Notes under the pieces: generated by a model | What the model saw: the letters and a program-made list of their open reading frames with translations, nothing else | The model's database searches: none | Told to the model about the DNA's origin: nothing | Translations under genes and position numbers: made by a program | Shown: positions 7,791-16,726 of the stretch, piece after piece | How positions within the stretch are numbered: position 1 is the first letter of the stretch | How the letters are laid out: each line of letters starts with the position of its first letter | From: Streptomyces naganishii JCM 4654 | GTDB lineage: Bacteria; Actinomycetota; Actinomycetes; Streptomycetales; Streptomycetaceae | Assembly: GCF_014650575.1 (NCBI RefSeq) | Contig: NZ_BMVF01000017.1 | Location: 62,001 to 126,000, forward strand | Direction of reading: 5' to 3' | DNA length: 64,000 bases

Positions 7791-9578
7791 ATGACTGAGT
7801 ATGGCCGGGGCCCAGGCCCCGAACCGTGGCATCCGGAGGACCCGTTGTACGGGGACGGCGGATGGGGAGGACAGCAGGCCCACGCGGGTCAGCAGTCCCC
7901 CTACGGCGGCCGTTCGCAGCACCATCCCCAGCAGCCGCAGTACGGCGAGTGGGGCCACCAGCAGCAGCCGGAGCACCAGGGCGCCCAGCCGCACTACGGC
8001 GAGCAGGGCCACCAGCAGCAGTACGACCAGCAGGGCCACCAGCAGTACGACCAGCACGGCCAGCAGCAGTACGACCAGCAGGGGCACCAGCACGGCCAGC
8101 ACGGCCAGCAGCAGTACGACCAGCAGTACGCGGGCCATCTCCAGCAGCAGCACTACCACCAGGGCGGCTGGGACGGCACCGGGGCGCAGCCGCAGGTCCC
8201 CTACACCGGTGACCCGGCCGACCCGTACGGCCAGCAGCCCGCCGGCTACGGCGCCGGGCAGCCCGACTTCTACGGCACGCCCGAGGCCTACCCGCCGCCG
8301 GAGCCGCCCGGTCGCCGCAAGGCCGAGCCCGAGCCGCGCCCCGACTGGGACCCCGAGCCCGGCGAGGACGACGAGGAGCACGCCTTCTTCGCGGGCGGCG
8401 ACGACGAGGACGAGGACCCCGGCGCCGACGATCCGGACGGCAGCCGCGGGCGCGGCGACCGCAAGGGGCGGGGCGGCAAGGGCGGGAAGACCGGCAAGAA
8501 GCGCCGCAACGGCTGCGCCTGCCTGGTCGTGGTCATGGTCTTCGGCGGCGGCCTGGCCGGCGTCGGCTACTACGGCTACCAGTTCTACCAAAATCGTTTC
8601 GGCACGGCCCCGGACTTCGCGGGCAACGGCATCGACCAGACCGTGACCGTGGAGATCCCCAAGGGCGCGGGCGGCTACGACATCGGCCGCGCGCTGAAGG
8701 CGGCCGGTGTCGTGAAGAGCGTGGACGCCTTCGTGGCCGCGCAGTCGCAGAACCCGAACGGCAAGCAGATCCAGGCGGGCGCCTATCTGCTGAGGAAACA
8801 GATGTCCGCGGCGAGTGCCGTCGCGCTGATGCTCGACCCCAAGAGCCAGAGCAACGTGCTGGTCAAGCCGGGCGAGCGCAACGCTCAGGTCTACGCGGCG
8901 ATCGACAAGCAGCTGGACCTCGCGAACGGCACCACGAAGAAACTCGCCGCCGAGAACTACAAGTCCCTCGGCCTGCCGAGCTGGGCGAACAGCAACAGCA
9001 AGATCCTCGACCCGCTGGAGGGCTTCCTCTGGCCGGGCACCTATCCCGCGGCCAAGGGCATGAAGCCCGACGCGGTGCTCAAGCAGATGGTCACCCAGGC
9101 CACCCAGGCCTACGGCCGCTACGACCTCACGGCCAAGGCCAAGGAGTTCAACCTGGCCGATCCGCTGCAGATGGTCACGGTGGCGAGCCTGGTCCAGGCC
9201 GAGGGCAAGACGCACGACGACTTCCGCAGGATGGCGGAGGTGGTCTACAACCGGCTCAAGCCCACGAACACCGAGACCAACCAGCTGCTGCAGTTCGACT
9301 CGACCTTCAATTACCTGAAGGGCGAGAGCAAGATCCACATCAGCGAAAAAGAGATCAACAGCAACAAGAGCCCGTACAACACGTACACCAACAAGGGCCT
9401 GCCGCCCGGACCGATCGGAAACCCGGGGGACGACGCGCTGAAGGCCGCGCTGAACCCGACCGACGAGGGCTGGATCTACTTCGTGGCGACCGACGGTATG
9501 AACAAGACCGAGTTCGCCAAGACCTACGCCGAATTCCAGAAGCTCAAGGAAAAGTTCAATGCCAGCTCGGGCAACTGA
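7791..9578 (+). CDS. mltG: Endolytic murein transglycosylase MltG with long Gln/His/Tyr-rich cytoplasmic tail
   Basis: A 595-residue protein. Residues 1-235 are low complexity: first a Gln/His/Tyr-rich repeat region (units such as QQQYDQQGHQ), then acidic and finally Lys/Arg-rich. One membrane span follows (CLVVVMVFGGGLAGVGYYGY, near 240-262) and then an extracytoplasmic YceG/MltG domain to the end. The domain has the active-site segment VASLVQAEGK with the conserved Glu, then VVYNRL and LQFDST. MltG cuts nascent glycan strands and sets their length. It overlaps aroE by 20 nt. The N-terminal repeat tail is far longer than in E. coli MltG. Confidence 0.93.
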   Translation: MTEYGRGPGPEPWHPEDPLYGDGGWGGQQAHAGQQSPYGGRSQHHPQQPQYGEWGHQQQPEHQGAQPHYGEQGHQQQYDQQGHQQYDQHGQQQYDQQGHQHGQHGQQQYDQQYAGHLQQQHYHQGGWDGTGAQPQVPYTGDPADPYGQQPAGYGAGQPDFYGTPEAYPPPEPPGRRKAEPEPRPDWDPEPGEDDEEHAFFAGGDDEDEDPGADDPDGSRGRGDRKGRGGKGGKTGKKRRNGCACLVVVMVFGGGLAGVGYYGYQFYQNRFGTAPDFAGNGIDQTVTVEIPKGAGGYDIGRALKAAGVVKSVDAFVAAQSQNPNGKQIQAGAYLLRKQMSAASAVALMLDPKSQSNVLVKPGERNAQVYAAIDKQLDLANGTTKKLAAENYKSLGLPSWANSNSKILDPLEGFLWPGTYPAAKGMKPDAVLKQMVTQATQAYGRYDLTAKAKEFNLADPLQMVTVASLVQAEGKTHDDFRRMAEVVYNRLKPTNTETNQLLQFDSTFNYLKGESKIHISEKEINSNKSPYNTYTNKGLPPGPIGNPGDDALKAALNPTDEGWIYFVATDGMNKTEFAKTYAEFQKLKEKFNASSGN

Positions 9579-10407
9579 CGCCCGCCGCGCCGCCGTACTG
9601 GGATCGCCCATCGCCCACTCCCTCTCCCCGGTGCTGCACCGCGCGGCCTACGAGGAGCTGGGGCTCACCGACTGGTCGTACGACCGGTTCGAGGTCGGCG
9701 AGGCCGGCCTGCCCGGGTTCCTCGACGGGCTCGGCCCCGAGTGGGCGGGGCTGTCGCTGACGATGCCGCTCAAGCGCGCCGTCATGCCGCTGGTCGACGA
9801 GGTCAGCGACACGGCCGCCTCCGTCGAGGCGGTCAACACCGTCGTGTTCACCGAGGACGGGCGGCGGCTCGGCGACAACACCGACGTGCCCGGCATGGTC
9901 GCCGCACTGCGGGAGCACGGCATCGAGCAGGTCGAGAGGGCGGCGATCCTCGGCGCCGGCGCCACCGCGTCCTCCGCGCTCGCCGCCCTCGCCCGCGTCT
10001 GCTCCGGCGAGGTCGTCGCCTACGTCCGCAGCGACGCCCGCGCCGCCGAGATGCGCCGCTGGGGCGAGCGGCTGGACGTCGAGGTCCGTACCGCCGACTG
10101 GTCGCGGGCCGACGAGGCCCTGACCGCCCCGCTGGTCGTCGCCACCACGCCCGCCGGTACAACGGACGCCCTCGCCGCCGCCGTGCCCGAGCGCCCCGCC
10201 ACCCTCTTCGACGTGCTTTACGACCCTTGGCCCACCGCACTCGCGGCACGCTGGTCCATGGCCGGCGGCGCCGTCGTCGGCGGCCTGGACCTCCTGGTGC
10301 ACCAGGCGGTCCTCCAGGTCGAGCAGATGACCGGCCGTGCCCCGGCCCCGCTCGACGCCATGCGCAAGGCGGGGGAGCGCGCCCTCGCCGCCCGCGCCCG
10401 GGACTGA
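9559..10407 (+). CDS. aroE: Shikimate 5-dehydrogenase
   Basis: A 282-residue NADP-dependent shikimate dehydrogenase that reduces 3-dehydroshikimate to shikimate. The N-terminal substrate domain has VLGSPIAHSLSPVLHRAAY and the catalytic Lys in LTMPLKRAVMPLVDE, with DxN in NTDVPGM. The nucleotide-binding loop is GAGATASSAL. The start ATG lies 20 nt inside the end of mltG in another frame, so expression is likely coupled to mltG. aroC follows after 170 nt and the aro block continues. Confidence 0.95.
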   Translation: MPARATDARRAAVLGSPIAHSLSPVLHRAAYEELGLTDWSYDRFEVGEAGLPGFLDGLGPEWAGLSLTMPLKRAVMPLVDEVSDTAASVEAVNTVVFTEDGRRLGDNTDVPGMVAALREHGIEQVERAAILGAGATASSALAALARVCSGEVVAYVRSDARAAEMRRWGERLDVEVRTADWSRADEALTAPLVVATTPAGTTDALAAAVPERPATLFDVLYDPWPTALAARWSMAGGAVVGGLDLLVHQAVLQVEQMTGRAPAPLDAMRKAGERALAARARD

Positions 10408-10577
10408 CCGGCCGTCCGTCCCCGCGTCCGCCTGATGGACCTCCGGCCGGACGACCCGGCCGGACGTGGGAGGATCGGAGGTGGCGGGCCGGGGTCGCGC
10501 ACCCGGCGGTGCCGTCACCACGCGCGAGGGTGCGCGTACGCAGGGCAGGACCAGGGCGCGAGCACTGAGGAGCATCG

Positions 10578-11762
10578 TTGAGCAGGTTGCGTTGGCTGAC
10601 CGCGGGGGAGTCCCACGGACCCGCGCTTGTCGCGACGCTGGAGGGCCTTCCCGCCGGCGTGCCGATCACCACGGAGATGGTGGCCGACCACCTCGCACGG
10701 CGGCGCCTGGGCTATGGGCGCGGCGCCCGTATGAAGTTCGAGCGCGACGAGGTCACCTTCCTCGGCGGCGTCCGGCACGGCCTCACGCTCGGTTCCCCGG
10801 TCGCGATCATGGTGGGCAACACCGAGTGGCCCAAGTGGGAGCAGGTGATGGCGGCCGACCCGGTCGACCCGGCGGAGCTCGCCGAACTGGCCCGCAACGC
10901 GCCGCTGACCCGGCCCCGGCCCGGTCACGCGGACCTGGCGGGGATGCAGAAGTACGGCTTCGACGAGGCCCGGCCGATCCTGGAGCGGGCCTCCGCGCGG
11001 GAGACGGCGGCACGGGTGGCGCTGGGCGCGGTGGCGCGGTCGTACCTGAAGGAGACGGCCGGCATCGAGATCGTCAGCCATGTCGTCGAGCTGTGCTCGG
11101 TGAAGGCCCCCCAGGGTGTGTACCCCACGCCCGCGGATGTGGAGAGGCTGGACGCGGACCCGCTGCGCTGCCTGGACGCGGACGCGTCGAAGGCGATGGT
11201 CGCGGAGGTCGACCAGGCCCACAAGGACGGCGACACCCTCGGTGGTGTGGTCGAGGTGCTGGCGTACGGCGTGCCGGTGGGCCTGGGCTCGCACGTGCAC
11301 TGGGACCGCAAGCTGGACGCCCGGCTGGCCGGGGCCCTGATGGGCATCCAGGCGATCAAGGGCGTGGAGATCGGTGACGGCTTCGGGCTGGCGCGGGTGC
11401 CCGGCTCCAAGGCGCACGACGAGATCGTGAGCACGCCCGAGGGCATCCGGCGCACCTCGGGGCGTGCGGGCGGCACCGAGGGCGGCCTGTCCACGGGCGA
11501 GCTGCTCCGGGTGCGGGCCGCGATGAAGCCGATCGCGACCGTGCCGCGCGCCCTGAGGACCGTGGACGTGGCCACGGGTGAGGCGGCCCAGGCGCACCAC
11601 CAGCGTTCCGACGTCTCGGCCGTGCCGGCCGCGGGCATCGTCGCCGAGGCCATGGTCGCGCTCGTCCTCGCGGACGCGGTGGCGGAGAAGTTCGGCGGCG
11701 ACAGCGTGACCGAGACCCGCCGCAACGTCCGGTCCTACCTCGACCACCTGGCCATCCGGTGA
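10578..11762 (+). CDS. aroC: Chorismate synthase
   Basis: A 394-residue chorismate synthase, which converts EPSP to chorismate using reduced FMN. It begins LRWLTAGESHGPALVATLEGLPAG, the family signature, and has RRLGYGRGARMKFERDEV, SARETAARVALGAVA and the C-terminal RSDVSAVPAAGIVAEAM. The start codon is TTG (10578) behind GAGGAG, unusual among its neighbours. The 170-nt gap upstream shows no clear gene. Its stop overlaps the aroK GTG by 4 nt, so aroC-aroK-aroB form one operon. Confidence 0.97.
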   Translation: MSRLRWLTAGESHGPALVATLEGLPAGVPITTEMVADHLARRRLGYGRGARMKFERDEVTFLGGVRHGLTLGSPVAIMVGNTEWPKWEQVMAADPVDPAELAELARNAPLTRPRPGHADLAGMQKYGFDEARPILERASARETAARVALGAVARSYLKETAGIEIVSHVVELCSVKAPQGVYPTPADVERLDADPLRCLDADASKAMVAEVDQAHKDGDTLGGVVEVLAYGVPVGLGSHVHWDRKLDARLAGALMGIQAIKGVEIGDGFGLARVPGSKAHDEIVSTPEGIRRTSGRAGGTEGGLSTGELLRVRAAMKPIATVPRALRTVDVATGEAAQAHHQRSDVSAVPAAGIVAEAMVALVLADAVAEKFGGDSVTETRRNVRSYLDHLAIR

Positions 11763-12277
11763 GCGGCGGGCCCGCGGTCGTCCTGGTCGGCCCGATGGGC
11801 GTGGGCAAGTCCACGGTCGGGCTGCTGCTGGCCGAGCGGCTCGGCGCCGGCTACCGGGACACCGACGAGGACATCGTGGCCGCCGAAGGCCGGACCATCG
11901 CCGACATCTTCGTCGAGGAGGGCGAGCCCGCCTTCCGCGCGATCGAGAAGCGCGCGGTACGCCGGGCGCTGGCCGAGCACGACGGCGTACTCGCCCTCGG
12001 CGGCGGCGCGATCCTCGACGAGGACACCCGCGCGCTGCTCGTCGGACTGCCCGTGGTCTACCTCTCCATGGACGTCGAGGAGGCCGTCAGGCGCACCGGC
12101 CTGAACGTGGCGCGTCCCCTGCTCGCGATCAACCCGCGCAAGCAGTGGCGCGAGCTGATGGAGGCCCGCCGGCACCTGTACGAGGAGGTCGCCACCGCGG
12201 TGGTGGCCACCGACGGCCGAAGCCCCGAAGAGGTCGCCCGGGCCGTCCTGGACGCACTGGAGTTGAAGGAAGCATGA
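11759..12277 (+). CDS. aroK: Shikimate kinase
   Basis: A 172-residue shikimate kinase with Walker A GPMGVGKSTVG near residues 10-20, substrate-binding DTDEDIV and the conserved FRAIEKRAV and LGGGAIL motifs, and lid segment RPLLA. It phosphorylates shikimate at O3. GTG start overlaps the aroC stop and its TGA overlaps the aroB ATG, so the three genes are translationally coupled. Confidence 0.96.
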   Translation: MSGGPAVVLVGPMGVGKSTVGLLLAERLGAGYRDTDEDIVAAEGRTIADIFVEEGEPAFRAIEKRAVRRALAEHDGVLALGGGAILDEDTRALLVGLPVVYLSMDVEEAVRRTGLNVARPLLAINPRKQWRELMEARRHLYEEVATAVVATDGRSPEEVARAVLDALELKEA

Positions 12278-13365
12278 GCGAGGCAGTGACGCGGATCCAC
12301 GTCGGCGGGACCGCGGGCAGCGAGCCCTACGACGTCCTGATCGGCCGTCAGCTCCTCGGTGAACTCGCCGGGTTGATCGGCCAGAAGGCCAAGCGGGTCG
12401 CGGTCGTCCACCCCGAGGCGCTCGCCGAGACCGGGGACGCGCTCCGCGCCGACCTGGCCGGACAGGGCTACGAGGCCGTCGCCATCCAGGTGCCCAACGC
12501 GGAGGAGGCCAAGACCGCCGAGGTCGCCGCGTACTGCTGGAAGGCGCTCGGCCAGTCCGGCTTCACCCGCACCGACGTCATCGTCGGCGTGGGCGGCGGC
12601 GCCACCACCGACCTCGCCGGGTTCGTGGCGGCGACCTGGCTGCGCGGGGTGCGGTGGATCGCGGTGCCGACCACGGTGCTCGCCATGGTCGACGCGGCGG
12701 TCGGCGGCAAGACCGGCATCAACACCGCCGAGGGCAAGAACCTCGTGGGCGCGTTCCACCCGCCCGCGGGCGTGCTGTGCGACCTGGCGGCGCTGGACTC
12801 CCTCCCGGTCAACGACTACGTCTCCGGGCTGGCCGAGGTCATCAAGGCCGGCTTCATCGCCGACCCGGTCATCCTCGACCTGATCGAGTCCGACCCCGAG
12901 GCCGCGCGCACCCCGGCCGGTCCGCACACCGCCGAACTCATCGAGCGCTCCATCAGGGTCAAGGCCGAGGTCGTCTCCGCCGACCTCAAGGAGTCGGGCC
13001 TCAGGGAGATCCTGAACTACGGCCACACGCTCGGCCACGCCATCGAGAAGAACGAGCGCTACAAGTGGCGGCACGGCGCGGCGGTGGCCGTGGGCATGCA
13101 CTTCGCCGCCGAACTGGGCCGCCTTGCGGGCCGGTTGGACGACGCCACGGCCGATCGTCACCGTGCGGTCCTCGAGGCCGTGGGCCTGCCCCTGCACTAC
13201 CGGTACGACCAGTGGCCGAAGCTCCTGGAGACCATGAAGGTCGACAAGAAGTCCCGCGGCGACCTGCTGCGGTTCATCGTCCTGGACGGCCTCGCCAAGC
13301 CCACCGTGCTGGAGGGCCCCGACCCGGCCGTGCTCCTGGCGGCCTACGGCGAGGTCGGGCAGTAG
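12274..13365 (+). CDS. aroB: 3-dehydroquinate synthase
   Basis: A 363-residue NAD- and metal-dependent synthase turning DAHP into 3-dehydroquinate. Diagnostic segments are VGVGGGATTDLAGFVAATWLRG, PTTVLAMVDAAVGGKTGIN, GLAEVIKAG and the metal-ligand stretch NYGHTLGHAIEK. Start ATG 12274 overlaps aroK stop (ATGA). It ends the aroC-aroK-aroB cluster. Confidence 0.97.
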   Translation: MSEAVTRIHVGGTAGSEPYDVLIGRQLLGELAGLIGQKAKRVAVVHPEALAETGDALRADLAGQGYEAVAIQVPNAEEAKTAEVAAYCWKALGQSGFTRTDVIVGVGGGATTDLAGFVAATWLRGVRWIAVPTTVLAMVDAAVGGKTGINTAEGKNLVGAFHPPAGVLCDLAALDSLPVNDYVSGLAEVIKAGFIADPVILDLIESDPEAARTPAGPHTAELIERSIRVKAEVVSADLKESGLREILNYGHTLGHAIEKNERYKWRHGAAVAVGMHFAAELGRLAGRLDDATADRHRAVLEAVGLPLHYRYDQWPKLLETMKVDKKSRGDLLRFIVLDGLAKPTVLEGPDPAVLLAAYGEVGQ

Positions 13366-13670
13366 CTCCCGCCCCGCCCCTCCCACGGGATCCGCCGGTG
13401 CCCGGGGCCGGCCGCCGCGGTCGCCCCGCGCCTGTGGCCGCCCGCCGGGTCACCCGGTCCCGGTGCTTGGTGCCCGCCGCCGGATCGGCCGGTGCCCGTG
13501 GCCCGTCCGCCGGATCGCCCCGCGCGCGTGGGCACTTCGGGGTGCCCCGGGCCGTTCACCATGCGGCGGCCGGGGACGGTACCGTTCGGTAGGGAGCGGG
13601 GTCCGGCCCCGCCGCCAGCGCCCAACGCCGCGGCCGACCGGCCGGGACAGACGAGACGGAGTGGCACCGG
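13366..13670 (+). other. Gene-free spacer with candidate promoter
   Basis: This 305-nt gap is Pro/Ala/Arg-coding-like in several frames but no frame resembles a protein. Near its end TACCGT (13580-13585) fits a -10 element for the kinase gene at 13671. No strong terminator hairpin for aroB is evident. Confidence 0.35.
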
Positions 13671-14897
13671 ATGCAGCACGCAGTGGGTCCTCCGCTGCCA
13701 CCGCCCCACCCCCCGGGGCAGGCCCCAACCCCCAACAACTCCCAGATGCCTGACCACCCGGGCCCGATGCCCCAGGACCCACACCGGCCGGACCCCCACG
13801 CCGGCCCACAGGGCCACGGGCCACAGCAGTCGTCCCCCGACGCCCAGCATCCCCAGCGCCCGGGCCCGCAGCACCCGGCACCCGACCTGGGCCCGCAGCA
13901 GCCGGGCCCGCTGGGGCCGCAGCCGGGTCCCCACCTCGGCCCGCAGCGGCCGGGTCCCCTGGACCCAGGCTGGCAGCAAGATGCCCACATCGGCCCGCCG
14001 CAGCCCGGCCCGCAGGGCCAAGGGACGCAGTACCCGGGCGTCCACCCCGGTGCCGCCCCCGTAGCGCCGCTGCCCGGTGCTGTCTCCGGGCCGGGAGCGG
14101 GGCCTTCCCTGCCCGGTGCTGCCGCGGGGCAGGGGCCGGGGGCCGCAGGGCCTGGGCGGTCTGTGCCCGTGCCGCCGGCTCACGGGCCCGCCGGGCCCGT
14201 TCACGGGCAGCCCGGTGTGCCTCCTGTGCCCCGGGGGCCGGTGCCCGCGACCGATGTCACCGGGCACGTCCGGCTGCCCCCGGGCGGCCCCGTGGCCATG
14301 CCGAGTCCGCCGCCCGCGCACTCCGTGCCCGACCCGACCACCACCACCCTCGCCGTGCTGCTGATCGGACCGGCCGGTGCCGGAAAGACGAGCGTCGCCA
14401 GGTACTGGGCCGGCCACCGCCGGGTCCCCACCGCGCACATCAGCCTCGACGACGTGCGCGAATGGGTCCGCTCCGGCTTCGCCGACCCCCAATCGGGCTG
14501 GAACGACAATTCCGAGGCGCAGTACCGCCTCGCCCGCCGCACCTGTGGATTCGCCGCGCGGAACTTCCTGGCCAACGGCATCTCCTGCATCCTCGACGAC
14601 GCCGTCTTCCCGGACCGCCCGGTCGTCGGCCTCGGCGGCTGGAAACGCCACGTCGGGCCCGGTCTCCTCCCGGTCGTCCTCCTGCCCGGACTGGACGTCG
14701 TCCTGGAGCGCAACGCCCGGCGCAGCGGCAACCGCCGCCTCACCGACGAGGAGGTCGCCCGGATCCACGGCCGCATGGCCGGCTGGTACGGCTCGGGCCT
14801 GCCGATCATCGACAACTCCCAGCTCGACATCCCCCGGACGGCCCAGCTCCTGGACGACGTACTGGCGCGTGCTCTCACGAGCCCCCCGGCGTGGTAG
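13671..14897 (+). CDS. P-loop kinase-like protein with Pro/Gln-rich N-terminal half
   Basis: A 408-residue protein. The first ~220 residues are low complexity, rich in Pro, Gly, Gln and His with repeated PGPQ/GPQQPGP units. The C-terminal ~180 residues are an AAA_33/zeta-toxin-like P-loop kinase fold: Walker A GPAGAGKTS near residue 233, then AHISLDDVREWVRSGF, a lid-like ERNARRSGNRRLTDEEVARIHGRM and a terminal IIDNSQLD. Substrate is unknown; such kinases phosphorylate small molecules or nucleotides. It is probably monocistronic. The same gene type occupies this position between aroB and pepQ in Streptomyces. Confidence 0.75.
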   Translation: MQHAVGPPLPPPHPPGQAPTPNNSQMPDHPGPMPQDPHRPDPHAGPQGHGPQQSSPDAQHPQRPGPQHPAPDLGPQQPGPLGPQPGPHLGPQRPGPLDPGWQQDAHIGPPQPGPQGQGTQYPGVHPGAAPVAPLPGAVSGPGAGPSLPGAAAGQGPGAAGPGRSVPVPPAHGPAGPVHGQPGVPPVPRGPVPATDVTGHVRLPPGGPVAMPSPPPAHSVPDPTTTTLAVLLIGPAGAGKTSVARYWAGHRRVPTAHISLDDVREWVRSGFADPQSGWNDNSEAQYRLARRTCGFAARNFLANGISCILDDAVFPDRPVVGLGGWKRHVGPGLLPVVLLPGLDVVLERNARRSGNRRLTDEEVARIHGRMAGWYGSGLPIIDNSQLDIPRTAQLLDDVLARALTSPPAW

Positions 14898-14990
14898 CCG
14901 GGCCGCCCGCGAACGTCACCCACTGAATCGGTACATATCACCCACCGCCCACTCGGCCGCCCTCAACCGGCCAAAACCGGGCGGAAATCG

Positions 14991-14996
14991 TACGCT
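14991..14996 (+). promoter_or_regulatory. -10 element for the M24 peptidase gene (leaderless)
   Basis: TACGCT ends 6 nt before ATG 15003, which would place the transcription start at the start codon. Confidence 0.5.
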
Positions 14997-15002
14997 CGGT
15001 TC

Positions 15003-16109
15003 ATGTCAGAGGTGTACGCGGCCCGCCGGACCCGGCTGAGGGAGCGCTGCAACGCGGGCGGCAGCGCGGCGGCGCTGGTGACTCGCCCCGCCAATGTGCG
15101 GTACCTGGCGGGCGCGGCCCCGCACGGTGCCGTCCTGCTCCTCGGAAGGCACGAGGACCTGCTGGTGTGCCAGAGCCCACCGGACGACCGGCCCTACGAG
15201 GGGCGACCCGACGAGGCGGTGAGGGTCCAGGTGCTGCCCCAGCCGGGCGGCGACCCGGCCGTCGCCGCCGCCGGGCTCGCCCAGACCCAGGGCGCCGACT
15301 CCCTCGCCATCGAGGAGCACCACCTCACCGTGGCCCGCCACCGCGCCCTGGCCTCGGTCGCGTCCAGACTCCGCCTCGCCGACCTGGGCGGCGCGGTCGA
15401 ACAGCTCAGGGTGGTCAAGGACGAGGAGGAGATCTCCTGTCTGAGGATCGGCGCGGAGATCGCCGACCAGGCCCTGGGTGAGCTCCTGGAGTCCATCCTG
15501 GTCGGCCGCACCGAGCGCCACCTCGCCCTGGAGCTGGAGCGGCGCCTGGTCGACCACGGCGCCGACGGCCCCGCGTTCCCCACCTCCGTGGCCACCGGCC
15601 CCAACTCGGGCCGCCGCGGCCACCGCCCCACCGACCGCCGGGTGGAGGAGGGCGACTTCCTCTCGGTGTGCCTGGGCGCCGCCTACCGCGGCTACCGCTG
15701 CGAGATCGGCCGTACCTTCGTGATCGGCACCTCTCCCGCGGACTGGCAGATCCAGCTGTACGACCTGGTCTTCGCCGCCCAGCGGGCGGGCCGCGAGGCG
15801 CTGGCCCCGGGCGCCGCCTACCGGGATGTGGACCGCGCGGCGCGGCAGGTGCTGGACTCCGCCGGGTACGCCGAGGGGCTGCAGTCGCTCACCGGGCACG
15901 GCGTGGGGCTCGAAATCGACGAGGACCCGCAGTTGGCCCCCGCGGCCATGGGTAAACTGGACGCTTGCGTGCCGGTCACCGTCGAACCGGGGGTCCACCT
16001 CCCGGGCCGGGGCGGTGTCCGGATCGATGACACGCTCGTCGTACGCCCCGAGGCGGACGGCGGACCCGAGCTACTCACCATCACGACCAAGGAGCTGCTC
16101 GCGTTGTAG
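15003..16109 (+). CDS. M24 family (Xaa-Pro aminopeptidase-like) protein with altered metal ligands
   Basis: A 368-residue creatinase/aminopeptidase P fold protein located where pepQ lies upstream of efp in actinobacteria. The N-terminal creatinase domain (NVRYLAGAAPHGAVLLL) and the pita-bread domain are complete. Of the five usual dinuclear metal ligands, His299 (LTGHGVGL) and Glu328 (TVEPGVHL) are kept, but the Asp positions read Cys223 (SVCLGAAYRGY) and Glu234 (RCEIGRTF), and the last Glu reads Asp342 (VRIDDTL). It may be an inactive or differently metallated homologue. Start ATG 15003 follows a -10 box directly. Confidence 0.85.
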   Translation: MSEVYAARRTRLRERCNAGGSAAALVTRPANVRYLAGAAPHGAVLLLGRHEDLLVCQSPPDDRPYEGRPDEAVRVQVLPQPGGDPAVAAAGLAQTQGADSLAIEEHHLTVARHRALASVASRLRLADLGGAVEQLRVVKDEEEISCLRIGAEIADQALGELLESILVGRTERHLALELERRLVDHGADGPAFPTSVATGPNSGRRGHRPTDRRVEEGDFLSVCLGAAYRGYRCEIGRTFVIGTSPADWQIQLYDLVFAAQRAGREALAPGAAYRDVDRAARQVLDSAGYAEGLQSLTGHGVGLEIDEDPQLAPAAMGKLDACVPVTVEPGVHLPGRGGVRIDDTLVVRPEADGGPELLTITTKELLAL

Positions 16110-16157
16110 GCGCGTGCCCCGGGGTCGTCCACGTAAGTCCAGGAGATTGAAGCAACC

Positions 16158-16724
16158 GTGGCTTCCACGAACGACCTCAAGAACGGCATGGTGCTCAAGC
16201 TCGAAGGCGGCCAGCTCTGGTCCGTCGTCGAGTTCCAGCACGTCAAGCCCGGCAAGGGCCCGGCCTTCGTGCGCACCAAGCTCAAGAACGTGCTCTCCGG
16301 CAAGGTCGTCGACAAGACCTTCAACGCCGGCGTCAAGGTCGAAACGGCCACCGTCGACAAGCGCGACATGCAGTTCTCCTACATGGACGGCGAGTACTTC
16401 GTCTTCATGGACATGGAGACCTACGACCAGCTGCACATCGACCGCAAGGCCGTCGGCGACGCCGCCAACTTCCTGGTCGAGGGCTTCACCGCCACCGTCG
16501 CGCAGCACGAGGGCGAGGTGCTCTTCGTCGAGCTGCCGGCCGCCGTCGAGCTGACCATCGCCGAGACCGAGCCGGGCCTCCAGGGCGACCGCTCCACCGG
16601 CGGCACCAAGCCCGCCACGCTGGAGACCGGCCACCAGATCCAGGTCCCGCTCTTCATCACCACCGGTGAGAAGATCAAGGTCGACACCCGCACGAGCGAC
16701 TACCTCGGCCGGGTGAACAGCTAA
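16158..16724 (+). CDS. efp: Elongation factor P
   Basis: A 188-residue EF-P, which relieves ribosome stalling at polyproline stretches. Three beta-barrel domains are implied by length and motifs. The tip loop reads VKPGKGPAF with Lys33 flanked by Pro31 and Pro35, the PGKGP form reported for actinobacteria that works without lysine modification; no epmA/epmB/earP gene is in the window. Start is GTG 16158 with AGGAG 12-13 nt upstream. nusB follows after 2 nt. The many Pro-rich proteins here are natural clients. Confidence 0.97.
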   Translation: MASTNDLKNGMVLKLEGGQLWSVVEFQHVKPGKGPAFVRTKLKNVLSGKVVDKTFNAGVKVETATVDKRDMQFSYMDGEYFVFMDMETYDQLHIDRKAVGDAANFLVEGFTATVAQHEGEVLFVELPAAVELTIAETEPGLQGDRSTGGTKPATLETGHQIQVPLFITTGEKIKVDTRTSDYLGRVNS

Positions 16725-16726
16725 CC

